DNA of 64,000 nt from Hespellia sp. (lineage in GTDB: Bacteria; Bacillota; Clostridia; Lachnospirales; Lachnospiraceae): contig JAQUUC010000009.1 in NCBI GenBank assembly GCA_028694105.1, positions 33,618-97,617 on the forward strand, given 5' to 3'. Of this stretch, positions 1 to 8,551 are shown one piece after another. The notes under the pieces were generated by a model. The model did no database searches. It saw only the letters and a program-made list of their open reading frames with translations, and was not told the origin of the DNA. Numbering within the stretch: the stretch's first letter is position 1; every line of letters begins with the position of its first letter. Both the position numbers and the translations under genes were made by a program.

Positions 1-1172
1 TAGCCGAATTCATAAGCATCGGTCTGCTCGTTTTCGCTTGGCTTGAATTTGATGCGAAAACCGTCTAAGACGTTCATCTTGGACTGCTTCAAACGTTCGA
101 TGATGTGTGGAACAGCCTCGCCGCTCCAGCCGTAGCTGCCGAATGCACTTGCAAGTTTTCCTTTGAAAATCGGTGGATACAGTCCGGTTGCCAGATCCCA
201 GACTGGCTTTAAGGCCTCGGCCAGGATGGTAGGTGTACCGAATAGGATTCCGTCTGCAAGAGGGAGTTTCCCGGCAACCACAGCGGAATCCGTCTCGACC
301 AGATCATAGCATTCCACCTGAATATCTCCACTGTCTTTGATGCCCTGCTCAATACAGGCAGCAAGCTCTCTGGTGTAGCCGTACGCGCTGACATAAGGGA
401 TGATGACGGTCTTCTTTGCGTTCGGAGCAGGCTCACTGCACCATTTGTAGTAGATTTCCTTTAGCTCCTCAATATGGCTGTCAAGGACAGGACCGTGGCC
501 CGGACAGATCATTTCCACCTCGAAGTCCTTAATGCGGTTTAGGGCTTTTAGCATGTATGGATTTTTGAAGGGGCCGAGAATGTTGTCGAAATAATACTTC
601 GTTGCGCGCAGGTAGCCCTCTTCATCGGTGACAGTACTGCGCAGAATGCCGGCATGGCTGTAGTGTGAGCCGAAAGAATCGCAGGTAAAGAGTACCTTGT
701 CCTCAGCGACATACGTGTACATCGTATCCGGCCAGTGCAGGTTCGGCACGGTCAGGAACTGCAGTGTCTTATCGCCCAGCGAGAGCGTAGAACCCTCCTT
801 GACCGGCATACTGTAGAAATCGTGGTTTACAATCTGTTTTAAGAAATTGATGGCTGTTCCGGTGCCGACGACCATGATGTTCGGATTCATCTCAATTAAT
901 TTTTCTGCACTTCCTGCATGATCCGGTTCCGTGTGGTTGACGATGATGTAATCAATGTCGTAAATCGGTGTGATTTCCTCCACGCGTTTGATATATTCAT
1001 CGCAAAATTTTGCTTTTGCAGTCTCAACGAGCGCGGTTTTCTCACTGCCCCTGATGACATACGAGTTGTAGGTCGTACCGAATTCTGTCTCCATAATAAT
1101 GTCGAATACCTTAAGTTCCGTATCCAATACGCCATTCCAATAAATTCCCGGTTTTAATTCTAAATAATTCAT
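1..1172 (-). CDS. fprA: Flavodiiron protein (oxygen/NO reductase), 3' end cut by window
   Basis: This is a flavodiiron protein of the FprA family, a cytoplasmic enzyme that reduces O2 to water and/or NO to N2O in anaerobes. About 390 residues are visible and the C-terminus lies outside the window. The N-terminal half is a metallo-beta-lactamase-like domain with di-iron ligands at H80, E82, D84 and H85 (motif HTEPDH), followed by a Trp-Pro-Asp loop, a CDSFGSH segment and CPGHGP. The second half is a flavodoxin-like FMN domain beginning near the segment VIIPYVSAYGYT. The start at 1172 has a GGAGG site about 9 bases upstream. It is divergent from a Crp/Fnr regulator, and the shared region holds a palindrome. 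Whether it prefers O2 or NO cannot be read from the sequence. Confidence 0.95.
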   Translation of the reverse strand, partial: MNYLELKPGIYWNGVLDTELKVFDIIMETEFGTTYNSYVIRGSEKTALVETAKAKFCDEYIKRVEEITPIYDIDYIIVNHTEPDHAGSAEKLIEMNPNIMVVGTGTAINFLKQIVNHDFYSMPVKEGSTLSLGDKTLQFLTVPNLHWPDTMYTYVAEDKVLFTCDSFGSHYSHAGILRSTVTDEEGYLRATKYYFDNILGPFKNPYMLKALNRIKDFEVEMICPGHGPVLDSHIEELKEIYYKWCSEPAPNAKKTVIIPYVSAYGYTRELAACIEQGIKDSGDIQVECYDLVETDSAVVAGKLPLADGILFGTPTILAEALKPVWDLATGLYPPIFKGKLASAFGSYGWSGEAVPHIIERLKQSKMNVLDGFRIKFKPSENEQTDAYEFG

Positions 1173-1221
1173 ATGTGAACCTCCTGATGATTCTTTAAAT
1201 TAGTCTTTACCTTTTCTGTAA

Positions 1222-1266
1222 ATTATAATACTATAGAAGTAATAAAAAATCTGTTGCATATGCAAC
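1222..1266 (-). promoter_or_regulatory. fprA promoter with Crp/Fnr-type operator
   Basis: On the minus strand a TATAAT -10 box lies at 1227-1222, with no good -35 box. A perfect 14-base palindrome, GTTGCATATGCAAC, lies at 1253-1266. Its centre is about 44 bases upstream of the expected transcription start (near 1215), close to the -41.5 position of class II Crp/Fnr activators. The divergent gene at 1334 encodes such a regulator. The binding itself is inferred. Confidence 0.55.
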
Positions 1267-1333
1267 TTTTGGAAATCAATCCAAAATCAGGGAAAACAAA
1301 TGAGAAATGGGTGGAATGAAAGAAGGAAATTTT

Positions 1334-1981
1334 ATGGAAATGAGTACAAGAGCATTATTTGACCAGATATCTTCGCAGGACTGTCAAAAAATGTATGGCT
1401 GCATGGAAGTGATCCGCAGGAAATATAAAAGTGGTGAACTGATTTATACATTTCAGAACAATCAGGGACAAATCGGTATCATAGAGAAGGGAAGTGCGTG
1501 GATGGAGCGCATTGATATTGATGGAAATTCATCGATGCTTGATCATCTGGAAGAAGGAGAAATCTTTGGGGAAATCATCGCATTTGCCAATCAGTGCGGG
1601 AAACAGTTTCAGGTGGTCTGTGAGCATGAATGCACGGTGGCCTATGTGCCTTATAAGAAAATAATTACGCCGTGCGGCAAGGTCTGTGAGTGCCATCAGC
1701 GAATGATTGAAAATCTGCTGGCTATCATTTCCGAAAAGGCACAGAATTTAAGTGAGCGAATCGAGATTATCAGCAATCGGTCAATCCGGACCAAGCTGCT
1801 GTACTATTTCCAAATTCAGGTGGCAAAAGCAGGTGTAAAAAGCTTTCGGATTCCATTTTCCGTAACGACGCTTTCGGAGTATCTGTGTGTGGACCGAAGT
1901 GCGATGGCACGCGAAATCGGCAAGATGAAGGAAGAAGGAATTTTGGAAATGCATCGAAGAGATGTGACGCTGCTGAATTGA
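1334..1981 (+). CDS. Crp/Fnr-family transcriptional regulator
   Basis: A 215-residue Crp/Fnr-type regulator. Residues about 15-125 form the cyclic-nucleotide-binding-like beta-roll (segments GELIYTF, EEGEIFGEIIAF). A dimerisation helix follows, and residues about 170-212 form a winged helix-turn-helix (VTTLSEYLCVDRSAMAREIG). Cysteines C114, C118 and C120 (CGKVCEC) could bind a metal or sense redox state, but no classical Fnr four-Cys cluster motif is seen. An in-frame ATG at 1307 is less likely as the start, because AGAAGGA at 1321-1327 is well placed for the ATG at 1334. It is divergent from the flavodiiron gene, which suggests control of oxygen or nitrosative stress defence. The next gene is a MATE pump in the same orientation. 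Confidence 0.88.
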   Translation: MEMSTRALFDQISSQDCQKMYGCMEVIRRKYKSGELIYTFQNNQGQIGIIEKGSAWMERIDIDGNSSMLDHLEEGEIFGEIIAFANQCGKQFQVVCEHECTVAYVPYKKIITPCGKVCECHQRMIENLLAIISEKAQNLSERIEIISNRSIRTKLLYYFQIQVAKAGVKSFRIPFSVTTLSEYLCVDRSAMAREIGKMKEEGILEMHRRDVTLLN

Positions 1982-2043
1982 CAAGAATAAATGCACGGTT
2001 ATAAAAACTGGGGAAACCGTGTGAGAAATTGAGAGGAATTGAA

Positions 2044-3390
2044 ATGAACAACGAAAGAAAATCTTTTTACAAAACGGTCATCACACTGGTACTTCCGCTT
2101 GCACTCCAGAATCTGATTAATGTGAGTGTGGGGACGGCTGATGTCGTGATGCTCGGTAAAGTGGGGGAAACAGCACTGTCGGCTTCGTCGCTGGCAGGTC
2201 AGGCATATTTCGTTATGACACTGATCTTTTTCGGGCTGACATCCGGTGCGACGATTCTGGTTGCACAGTATTGGGGACAAAAGAATATCAAAGTCATTGA
2301 ACAGATTATCGGAATGACGATGCGAATCGGTATCGTTGTGGCGATTCTGTTTACGATTGTGGTGCTGGCGGCACCGGGTACAGTGATGCGGATTTTCACC
2401 AACGATCCGGTGGTCATCGCGGCGGGGATTCCATATCTGCGCATCATCGCGTGCTCATACATCATTGCGACCATCACGATTATTTATACAAATGTCATTC
2501 GCGGTATGGAGCTGGTGGTAATCTCTACCATCGTGTATGGAACTTCGCTCCTCGTGAATATCGTACTGAATGCGATTTTTATTTTTGGACTGCTTGGATG
2601 TCCGGCACTGGGAATCCGCGGCGCGGCGCTGGGTACGCTGATTGCGCGAATCGTGGAGCTTGTCATTGTGTTCATATATGACCGCAAATATAATCCGGTG
2701 CTTAAATTTCGGATTAAGTTTTTATTTACACAGAATAAGGCGCTTACGCGGGATTTCCTGAAATACGCGACACCGGTTGTGCTGAATGAGCTTGCATGGG
2801 GCTGTGGAATTGCCACGGTTACGGCCATTATCGGCCGGATGGGGCAGGCAGCGGTAGCGGCCAATTCGGTGATGCAGGTCGGCAGGCAGATGGCAATGAT
2901 CCTGTCCTTTGGAATTGCCAGTGCAACAGCGATTTTGGTGGGCAAGACCATCGGTGAGGGAAACAAAAATCTGGCGAAGCAGTATGCGACCCGTTTCTGG
3001 AAAATGTCGGTGATTCTCGGTTTGCTTGGCGGACTTGTCGTACTGACCGTGATGCCGATCGCCGGAAATATCCTGACGCTGAGTGAGCAGGCGCGCGTGT
3101 ATCTCAGGCAAATGACATATATCATGGCTTATTATTGCGTCGGTCAGAGTATCAATTCAACCCTGATTGTTGGAATCTTCCGCGCCGGCGGTGATTCGAA
3201 AATTGGCCTGATGATCGATATGGGAACGCTCTGGGGCGTTTCGATTCTTGCCGGATTTATCGGTGCATTTGTGCTGAAGCTTCCGGTGATGGCGGTATAT
3301 GTGCTGCTGGTGAGCGACGAGATTGTGAAGCTGCCGTTTTCAATTAAAAGGTATCGGTCTTATAAGTGGCTGAATAATGTGACGCGGTAA
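2044..3390 (+). CDS. MATE-family efflux transporter
   Basis: A 448-residue MATE family exporter, an integral membrane protein that expels organic cations or drugs in exchange for Na+ or H+. The sequence is about twelve hydrophobic segments in two related halves. The N-terminal signature (LVLPLALQNLINVSVGTADV) and segments such as SATAILVGKTIGEGN are typical. The length is normal for the family. A TTG at 2029 extends the frame, but the GAGAGGA site at 2031-2037 fits the ATG at 2044. It follows the Crp/Fnr gene by 62 bases and may share its transcript. The substrate is unknown. Confidence 0.9.
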   Translation: MNNERKSFYKTVITLVLPLALQNLINVSVGTADVVMLGKVGETALSASSLAGQAYFVMTLIFFGLTSGATILVAQYWGQKNIKVIEQIIGMTMRIGIVVAILFTIVVLAAPGTVMRIFTNDPVVIAAGIPYLRIIACSYIIATITIIYTNVIRGMELVVISTIVYGTSLLVNIVLNAIFIFGLLGCPALGIRGAALGTLIARIVELVIVFIYDRKYNPVLKFRIKFLFTQNKALTRDFLKYATPVVLNELAWGCGIATVTAIIGRMGQAAVAANSVMQVGRQMAMILSFGIASATAILVGKTIGEGNKNLAKQYATRFWKMSVILGLLGGLVVLTVMPIAGNILTLSEQARVYLRQMTYIMAYYCVGQSINSTLIVGIFRAGGDSKIGLMIDMGTLWGVSILAGFIGAFVLKLPVMAVYVLLVSDEIVKLPFSIKRYRSYKWLNNVTR

Positions 3391-3411
3391 TTGAATTCAT
3401 GAAATTAAGTC

Positions 3412-3442
3412 TTGACCTAGACTAAGGTTTAGGTATTATACT
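3412..3442 (+). promoter_or_regulatory. MerR-type promoter of the lar operon
   Basis: TTGACC (3412-3417) and TATACT (3437-3442) are separated by 19 bases, which is longer than the standard 17. An imperfect dyad, ACCTAgAC-taag-GTtTAGGT, lies at 3415-3434 between the two boxes. A stretched spacer holding a dyad is the hallmark of promoters that MerR-family activators untwist, and the arrangement resembles the soxS promoter. No MerR gene is in the window. Confidence 0.7.
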
Positions 3443-3475
3443 AAGCCACAATGAGACAGAAAAGAGGAGCCTGAT

Positions 3476-4222
3476 ATGGAAGCAAATGAAGTGTTAATGA
3501 AAGTAAAAAGCGGTGAGATGTCTGTGGAAGAGGCGGAAGAATATTTCCGCAGGGAGCCTTTTGAAGAATTAGGGTATGCGAAGCTGGATACACATCGCAA
3601 GATTCGTTCGGGATTTGCGGAGGTTGTGTTTTGCAGTGGCAAAGCGGATAAGCATCTGCTGGAAATATTCGAACGATTATACAGAGAAGAGGGCGAAGTC
3701 TTAGGCACCAGAGCCTCGAAGGAGCAGTATGAGATGCTCAGAGCACATATGCCGGAAGTACAGTACGATGAGATTTCTCATATATTGAAAATCGAAAAAG
3801 AAGGAAAAGTACGCATTGGCAAGATTGTTGTCTGCAGCGCAGGTACTGCGGACATTCCGGTCGCGGAAGAGGCTGCTCAGGTCGCGGAATATTTTGGAAC
3901 CAACGCAGAGCGTATCTATGATGTTGGTGTGAGCGGACTTCATCGTATGCTATCTAAATTAGACACCATTCAGAGCGCGAACTGCGTTGTTGCGGTTGCC
4001 GGAATGGAGGGTGCACTGGCAAGTGTGCTTGGCGGACTGGTTGACAAACCGGTCATTGCGGTGCCGACATCGGTTGGATATGGGGCAAGCATGCACGGAC
4101 TTTCGGCACTGCTCACGATGATTAATTCCTGCGCCAATGGCATTGCGGTCGTGAATATTGATAATGGCTATGGAGCGGGGTATATGGCAACGCAGATTAA
4201 CCGTCTCGCTGTGAAGAAATAG
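3476..4222 (+). CDS. larB: LarB, nickel-pincer cofactor biosynthesis carboxylase
   Basis: A 248-residue LarB, which carboxylates and hydrolyses nicotinic acid adenine dinucleotide to pyridinium-3,5-dicarboxylate mononucleotide. This is the first step to the nickel-pincer nucleotide cofactor of lactate racemase-type enzymes. The C-terminal half (residues about 115-245) is a PurE/NCAIR-mutase-like domain with segments KIVVCSAGTADIPVAEEAA and VAGMEGALASVLGGLVDKPV. The N-terminal part is the LarB-specific region. The start has an AGAGGAG site. It is the first gene of larB-larC-larE. No larA is visible, so the enzyme that uses the cofactor lies elsewhere. Confidence 0.93.
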   Translation: MEANEVLMKVKSGEMSVEEAEEYFRREPFEELGYAKLDTHRKIRSGFAEVVFCSGKADKHLLEIFERLYREEGEVLGTRASKEQYEMLRAHMPEVQYDEISHILKIEKEGKVRIGKIVVCSAGTADIPVAEEAAQVAEYFGTNAERIYDVGVSGLHRMLSKLDTIQSANCVVAVAGMEGALASVLGGLVDKPVIAVPTSVGYGASMHGLSALLTMINSCANGIAVVNIDNGYGAGYMATQINRLAVKK

Positions 4223-4242
4223 ACAGACAGGAGAGAATGAAA

Positions 4243-5481
4243 ATGGGTCAGAAACTTTATTTAGAATGTTATTCCGGAATTAGCGGAGATATGACAGTGG
4301 CGGCACTGCTTGATCTGGGGGCAGATCAGGAAGTGTTGAAAAAAGCACTGGCAAGTCTTGCGGTGGATGGATATGAGATAGAAATCAGCAGAGTAAAAAA
4401 AGCAGGTCTGGATATCTGTGACTTTGCTGTGCATTTAGATGTGGTACATGAAAATCACGATCATGACATGGAATTTTTACATGGGCAGGAGCATTTGCAT
4501 CACGGACCTCGTCACAGACATGAACACCGTGGTCTGCCGGAGATTCTGCATATCATCGAGCACGCAGATATTACACCGCGTGCGAAAGCAATTGCAGAGA
4601 AGATTTTTCGGATTATTGCACAGGCAGAAGCAAAGGCACACGGGGTAGAGGTGAGTGAGGTACATTTCCACGAGGTGGGGGCAGTAGATTCCATTGTGGA
4701 TATCGTGGCGATCGCGGTGTGTATTGACAATCTGGATATCACAGAAGTGATTGTGCCAAGTGTCAGCGAGGGGCAGGGATTCGTGCGCTGTCAGCACGGC
4801 GTGATTCCGGTGCCGGTACCTGCGGTGGTGGCAATTGCTGAGGCGCACGGACTGGTACTGCATAGAACAGAAACGGAGGGCGAGCTTGTCACACCAACCG
4901 GGGCCGCTGTTGTTGCGGCACTGAAGACGAGCGATGTTCTGCCGAAGAACTATACGATTTTAAAATCAGGAATTGGAGCGGGTAAGAGAACCTATGACAG
5001 ACCAAGTCTGTTGCGCGCGATGCTGATCAAGGAGCAGTCGGCAGACTGCGATACGATATACAAGCTTGAGACAAATGTGGATGACTGTACAGGGGAAGCC
5101 TTAGGATATGTGATGGAACGATTGTTTGAGGCCGGTGCACGCGACGTGCATTTCATACCGGTATTTATGAAGAAAAACCGTCCGGCTTACCAATTGAATG
5201 TAATCTGTCGGGAGGCACAGATTGCGCAATTAGAACAGATTATTTTTGAAGAGACTACGACCATTGGAATACGCCGTGTTGAGATGGAGCGCACGGTTTT
5301 AAAACGTGAAGAGGAAATATTTGAAACTTCAATCGGTGCTGCCCGGGTGAAGGTGTGCAAAAATGCCAGTCTGGTTCGGGTGTATCCGGAGTACGGCAGC
5401 GTTGCAGAGCTGTGTAAGAAGAATCAGATGCCGTATTTAAATGTGTATGAGTTGATACAGAAGGAATATGAAGCAAAGTAG
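4243..5481 (+). CDS. larC: LarC, nickel insertase of the nickel-pincer cofactor
   Basis: A LarC of about 412 residues that inserts nickel into pyridinium-3,5-bisthiocarboxylic acid mononucleotide in a CTP-dependent reaction. The N-terminus has the family signature YLECYSGISGDMTVAALLDLG, and the second half holds the LETNVDDCTGEALGYVMERL segment. Residues 64-95 hold eleven histidines (for example HDHD, HLHH, HRHEH), a probable nickel-gathering loop. In Lactobacillus plantarum LarC is split and made by ribosomal frameshifting; here the frame is continuous. An ATG at 4237 is also in frame, but AGGAG at 4229-4233 is better spaced for 4243. It sits 9 bases before larE. Confidence 0.92.
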   Translation: MGQKLYLECYSGISGDMTVAALLDLGADQEVLKKALASLAVDGYEIEISRVKKAGLDICDFAVHLDVVHENHDHDMEFLHGQEHLHHGPRHRHEHRGLPEILHIIEHADITPRAKAIAEKIFRIIAQAEAKAHGVEVSEVHFHEVGAVDSIVDIVAIAVCIDNLDITEVIVPSVSEGQGFVRCQHGVIPVPVPAVVAIAEAHGLVLHRTETEGELVTPTGAAVVAALKTSDVLPKNYTILKSGIGAGKRTYDRPSLLRAMLIKEQSADCDTIYKLETNVDDCTGEALGYVMERLFEAGARDVHFIPVFMKKNRPAYQLNVICREAQIAQLEQIIFEETTTIGIRRVEMERTVLKREEEIFETSIGAARVKVCKNASLVRVYPEYGSVAELCKKNQMPYLNVYELIQKEYEAK

Positions 5482-5490
5482 GAGCAAGTC

Positions 5491-6300
5491 ATGAATTATC
5501 AGGAAAAATGTGAAAAATTAAAAGCGATCATGCGCCAATACGCAAGTGAAGATGTGATGATTGCGTTTTCCGGCGGAGTGGATTCCAGCCTGATTCTGGC
5601 ACTGGCGTGTGAAACTTCGAAAGACAGGAAGGTCTATGCAGTAACGCTGCACACGATGCTGCACCCGTCTGCAGAGCTGGACGAAGCCAGAGCGATTGCA
5701 GAGGAGATGGGGGCAGAGCATATGGTACTTCGGACAGATGAATTATCCGAAGCCGATATCCTAATGAATCCGGAAGACCGTTGTTACCGCTGTAAAAAGT
5801 ATTTATTTGGCAAGGTGGCAGATCTAGCAAAAGAGCTGTCTGTTATGACGATCATGGAAGGGACCAACGAAGATGATCTGCATGTTTACCGGCCGGGAAT
5901 CAGAGCGGTCCGGGAGATGGGAATCAAAAGCCCGCTCGCTGAAGCCGGCATGACAAAAGAAGAGGTGAGAAGACTGGCAGCGGAGTATCAGGTATCGTCA
6001 TCGAATAAACCGTCGACCCCATGCCTTGCGACTCGTTTTCCCTACGGAACCGAGCTGTCCTATGAAAAGATGCAGCAAGTAGAAGCCGGAGAAACATTTC
6101 TAAAGAAATTCGGATTTTATAACATACGCGTGAGGGTGCATGAGGATACGGTGAGAATCGAGGTGGATTCTGACAAGCTGGCGGCTGCCATTTCGAATAA
6201 AAACGAAATCACAGAATATATGAAAAAGCTGGGGTATCAATACGTCACGCTGGATTTAGAAGGCTTTCGATCAGGAAGCTATGATAAACAACAAAAATAA
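5491..6300 (+). CDS. larE: LarE, sulfur transferase of the nickel-pincer cofactor
   Basis: A 269-residue LarE, an ATP-pyrophosphatase-type enzyme that adenylates the pyridinium dicarboxylate and converts its carboxylates to thiocarboxylates. The PP-loop motif SGGVDSS is at residues 27-33. Cysteines C98 and C101 (RCYRCKKY) and C178 (STPCLATRF) are present. C178 sits near where the sacrificial cysteine of L. plantarum LarE is expected. The added CxxC suggests the variant that carries an iron-sulfur cluster and works catalytically (inference). AGGAG precedes the ATG. The gene ends one base before the end of the convergent DUF624 gene, so the two transcripts meet with no spacer. Confidence 0.93.
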   Translation: MNYQEKCEKLKAIMRQYASEDVMIAFSGGVDSSLILALACETSKDRKVYAVTLHTMLHPSAELDEARAIAEEMGAEHMVLRTDELSEADILMNPEDRCYRCKKYLFGKVADLAKELSVMTIMEGTNEDDLHVYRPGIRAVREMGIKSPLAEAGMTKEEVRRLAAEYQVSSSNKPSTPCLATRFPYGTELSYEKMQQVEAGETFLKKFGFYNIRVRVHEDTVRIEVDSDKLAAAISNKNEITEYMKKLGYQYVTLDLEGFRSGSYDKQQK

Positions 6301-6963
6301 TTATACCATCTGCATCTTCTCAAAGGATTTCCACATAAGAAATCCATTCAAAACAGCGGCAGCGGCAAAGCCGAAAAAGAAATAGAATGCGATCAGTCCG
6401 GTGTAAAGTGCACCCAGTGCAAAGGTAAGGATGACCGGGAGCAGGTTGATAATCGTCATCAGCAGGGTGGCGGGGAGGCATCCGACTGCGGGGATGGCCG
6501 CCGCTTTTACAATATCAATGATCCGCATTTTTGTTACAGCTTCATTCGAAAGGTCCGCCCCCTGAACAATTCCCATATATGGAAACAGACATTCGGAAAC
6601 CAATAGGAACAGTAAGCCTACAGACAAAATCACAACGATGACAACCTGTCTCAAAGGCGGGGCAAGTAATGCATTGCAGTAGACAATATCAATGTAAAAG
6701 ATGACATTTGCAGCGCAGAGAATCAGAAAAAACACGGTAGAATGTTTCCAGTGACATTTGAAGGTGTGCCAGAAGGTTTTAAAAATATAACCTTCCTCCC
6801 TGCAGATACATTTCATAGCGGTGGTGGTCAGTGCAGTGAGTGAAGCTCCGGCCGTGATGATTGGGATGCATCCGGCCAGAAACAGCAGATTTAAAAATAT
6901 AATATCGGTTACTTTATTGAGAAAGGTGAAAATGGGACCTTCTGCGCGAAATAATTTATTCAT
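6301..6963 (-). CDS. DUF624 (YesL-like) membrane protein
   Basis: A 220-residue membrane protein of the YesL/DUF624 family, found across Firmicutes beside YesM/YesN two-component systems and sugar ABC transporters. Its exact role is unknown. Four to five hydrophobic segments are visible, for example FLNLLFLAGCIPIITAGAS near the N-terminus and a final ILTFALGALYTGLIAFYFFF. The segment TTTAMKCICREEGYIFKTFWHTFK between the first helices is typical. The ATG at 6963 has AGGAG about 7 bases upstream and lies inside the end of the response-regulator gene, with an 8-base overlap. It is probably the last gene of the kinase-regulator-DUF624 operon. Confidence 0.87.
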   Translation of the reverse strand: MNKLFRAEGPIFTFLNKVTDIIFLNLLFLAGCIPIITAGASLTALTTTAMKCICREEGYIFKTFWHTFKCHWKHSTVFFLILCAANVIFYIDIVYCNALLAPPLRQVVIVVILSVGLLFLLVSECLFPYMGIVQGADLSNEAVTKMRIIDIVKAAAIPAVGCLPATLLMTIINLLPVILTFALGALYTGLIAFYFFFGFAAAAVLNGFLMWKSFEKMQMV

Positions 6964-8551
6964 GGTTTTCTCCTTTGGAAGTAGTTTTGCGGTAATCACC
7001 CGGACGTCCGCCGGTTACTTTTTTAAAAATAGTGAAGAAATAGCTGATGTTCGAAAAGCCAACGGACTCGGCAATAACGGCTGTCTTTTGCGTGGTGGTG
7101 CTAAGAAGCCGGAGCGCGTGGGAAATTCTTATCCGGTTTAAATAATCGGAAAAATATTCGTTTGTCTCCATTGCAAACTGTCTGCCGAGATAAGCAGCGT
7201 TGACATCCATCTGTCCGGCAAGCGTTTTCAGTGAAAGATTGCTGTCGGAATAGTTGTTCACCACATAGTTCAATACACTCTGTGTCATAGAAGAGTAGTG
7301 GGAACCGGTGCTTTCCTTCAGCTGGTTTGCGAGTAAGATAAAATATTCAATCAGTTTCTCCTCCAGAACCGTGATGCTGTCGGACTGCCGGATGATTTCA
7401 AAAACAGCCCGTTTTTCGTGTCCGATATCGCCGCCGATTAAAAGTGAAGACTCCATTTTCTGCAGTGTATACAAAATAAATTCGATGAGATAATATTTCG
7501 AGTTCTCAATATGGTCGATTCCTGCGGTGGCAAGAATATCAGCCAGATACATATGGATAAAGCTGCGAATTTGTTCGGTGTCGCAATTTTCCAGAGCCTG
7601 CAGAAAGACGGTGTAGTCGATATCAGAGGGACTGGTCTGTTCCAGCTTAGCCAGAGAATCCTCCTTAAAAAAGCTCTCCATGATCTGCTGGCGCTCAAAG
7701 TCCTGACGGCAGGTCTTGTAGCTCTTTGGAAGCTCAGAGAGACTGTCAATATTTTCGCTGAGTGAGGTGAAAATCCCGGTATTCAGATGCTCGGCAACTG
7801 CCTGTCTGCACTTTTCTAAAAGCCGCTCGAAATCCGATGTGTCAAACTGGTCTGAGTTGTCTTTGAAAATCAGAGTCAGGGTATCTGTATTGTCAATTGC
7901 CGCGTAGCATTCGCAGCGTTCGTTACAAATTTTCTCACAGATTTCTATATCCGAAAAATCAAGCCATTTTTGTGAAGCAGAACCGGAAGCGGACAGATCT
8001 TTCGTCCTTGCCTGCAGCAACCCGATCCGCATGTGGTTGCAGCGAAAGGACAGCTTGGTGAAATGACATTTCTCCCGCAGCTCCAGCGAATCAATCCGGT
8101 TATTTAAGACACGGACCAGCACATCGTTGCGCAGAGACTGCATAATCTCCTGAAACTGCCGGCTGGAGGAGGATGCTTCGTCTAAAAGCCGGACGGTCGA
8201 CATGACGGTCTGAACCAGTTCATCCTGATCGACCGGTTTCAGCATATAATTGACGGCGCCGCTCTGCAGGGCTTTTCTCACATATTCAAAATCATTGTAG
8301 CCGCTTAAGATGATAAAACGCGGCTTATATTCTAAACGTTCACACAATTCCATTAATTCAATGCCATTCATATTGGGCATGGAAATGTCCAGCAGAACAA
8401 TATCGGGCCTTAGGGATTTGATTCCCATATAGGCCTTGATGCCATCCTCGGCTTCCCCCACAATCTCAATCCCGTAGACCTCCCACTCAATCAGCTTCAT
8501 GAGACCAGAGCGGATATTGGGTTCATCATCAACAATCATCATTTTATACAT
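6956..8551 (-). CDS. AraC-type response regulator (YesN-like)
   Basis: A 531-residue response regulator. The receiver domain is at residues 1-120 (MIVDDEPNIRSG, phospho-acceptor Asp in DIVLLDISMPNMNG, conserved Lys in YMLKPVDQDEL). A long linker follows, and the last 100 residues form an AraC-type double helix-turn-helix (SLKTLAGQMDVNAAYLGRQF and AVIAESVGFSNISYFFTIFKK). The open frame extends upstream, but the true start at 8551 has GGAGGAA about 9 bases before it. The start overlaps the end of the kinase gene by 8 bases. It probably activates the divergent mannoside operon in response to the partner kinase (inference from context). Confidence 0.92.
   Translation of the reverse strand: MYKMMIVDDEPNIRSGLMKLIEWEVYGIEIVGEAEDGIKAYMGIKSLRPDIVLLDISMPNMNGIELMELCERLEYKPRFIILSGYNDFEYVRKALQSGAVNYMLKPVDQDELVQTVMSTVRLLDEASSSSRQFQEIMQSLRNDVLVRVLNNRIDSLELREKCHFTKLSFRCNHMRIGLLQARTKDLSASGSASQKWLDFSDIEICEKICNERCECYAAIDNTDTLTLIFKDNSDQFDTSDFERLLEKCRQAVAEHLNTGIFTSLSENIDSLSELPKSYKTCRQDFERQQIMESFFKEDSLAKLEQTSPSDIDYTVFLQALENCDTEQIRSFIHMYLADILATAGIDHIENSKYYLIEFILYTLQKMESSLLIGGDIGHEKRAVFEIIRQSDSITVLEEKLIEYFILLANQLKESTGSHYSSMTQSVLNYVVNNYSDSNLSLKTLAGQMDVNAAYLGRQFAMETNEYFSDYLNRIRISHALRLLSTTTQKTAVIAESVGFSNISYFFTIFKKVTGGRPGDYRKTTSKGENHE

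Noticed and set aside
4243..5481. Split larC with ribosomal frameshift as in Lactobacillus plantarum
   Set aside because: The frame is continuous from start to stop and contains both halves.
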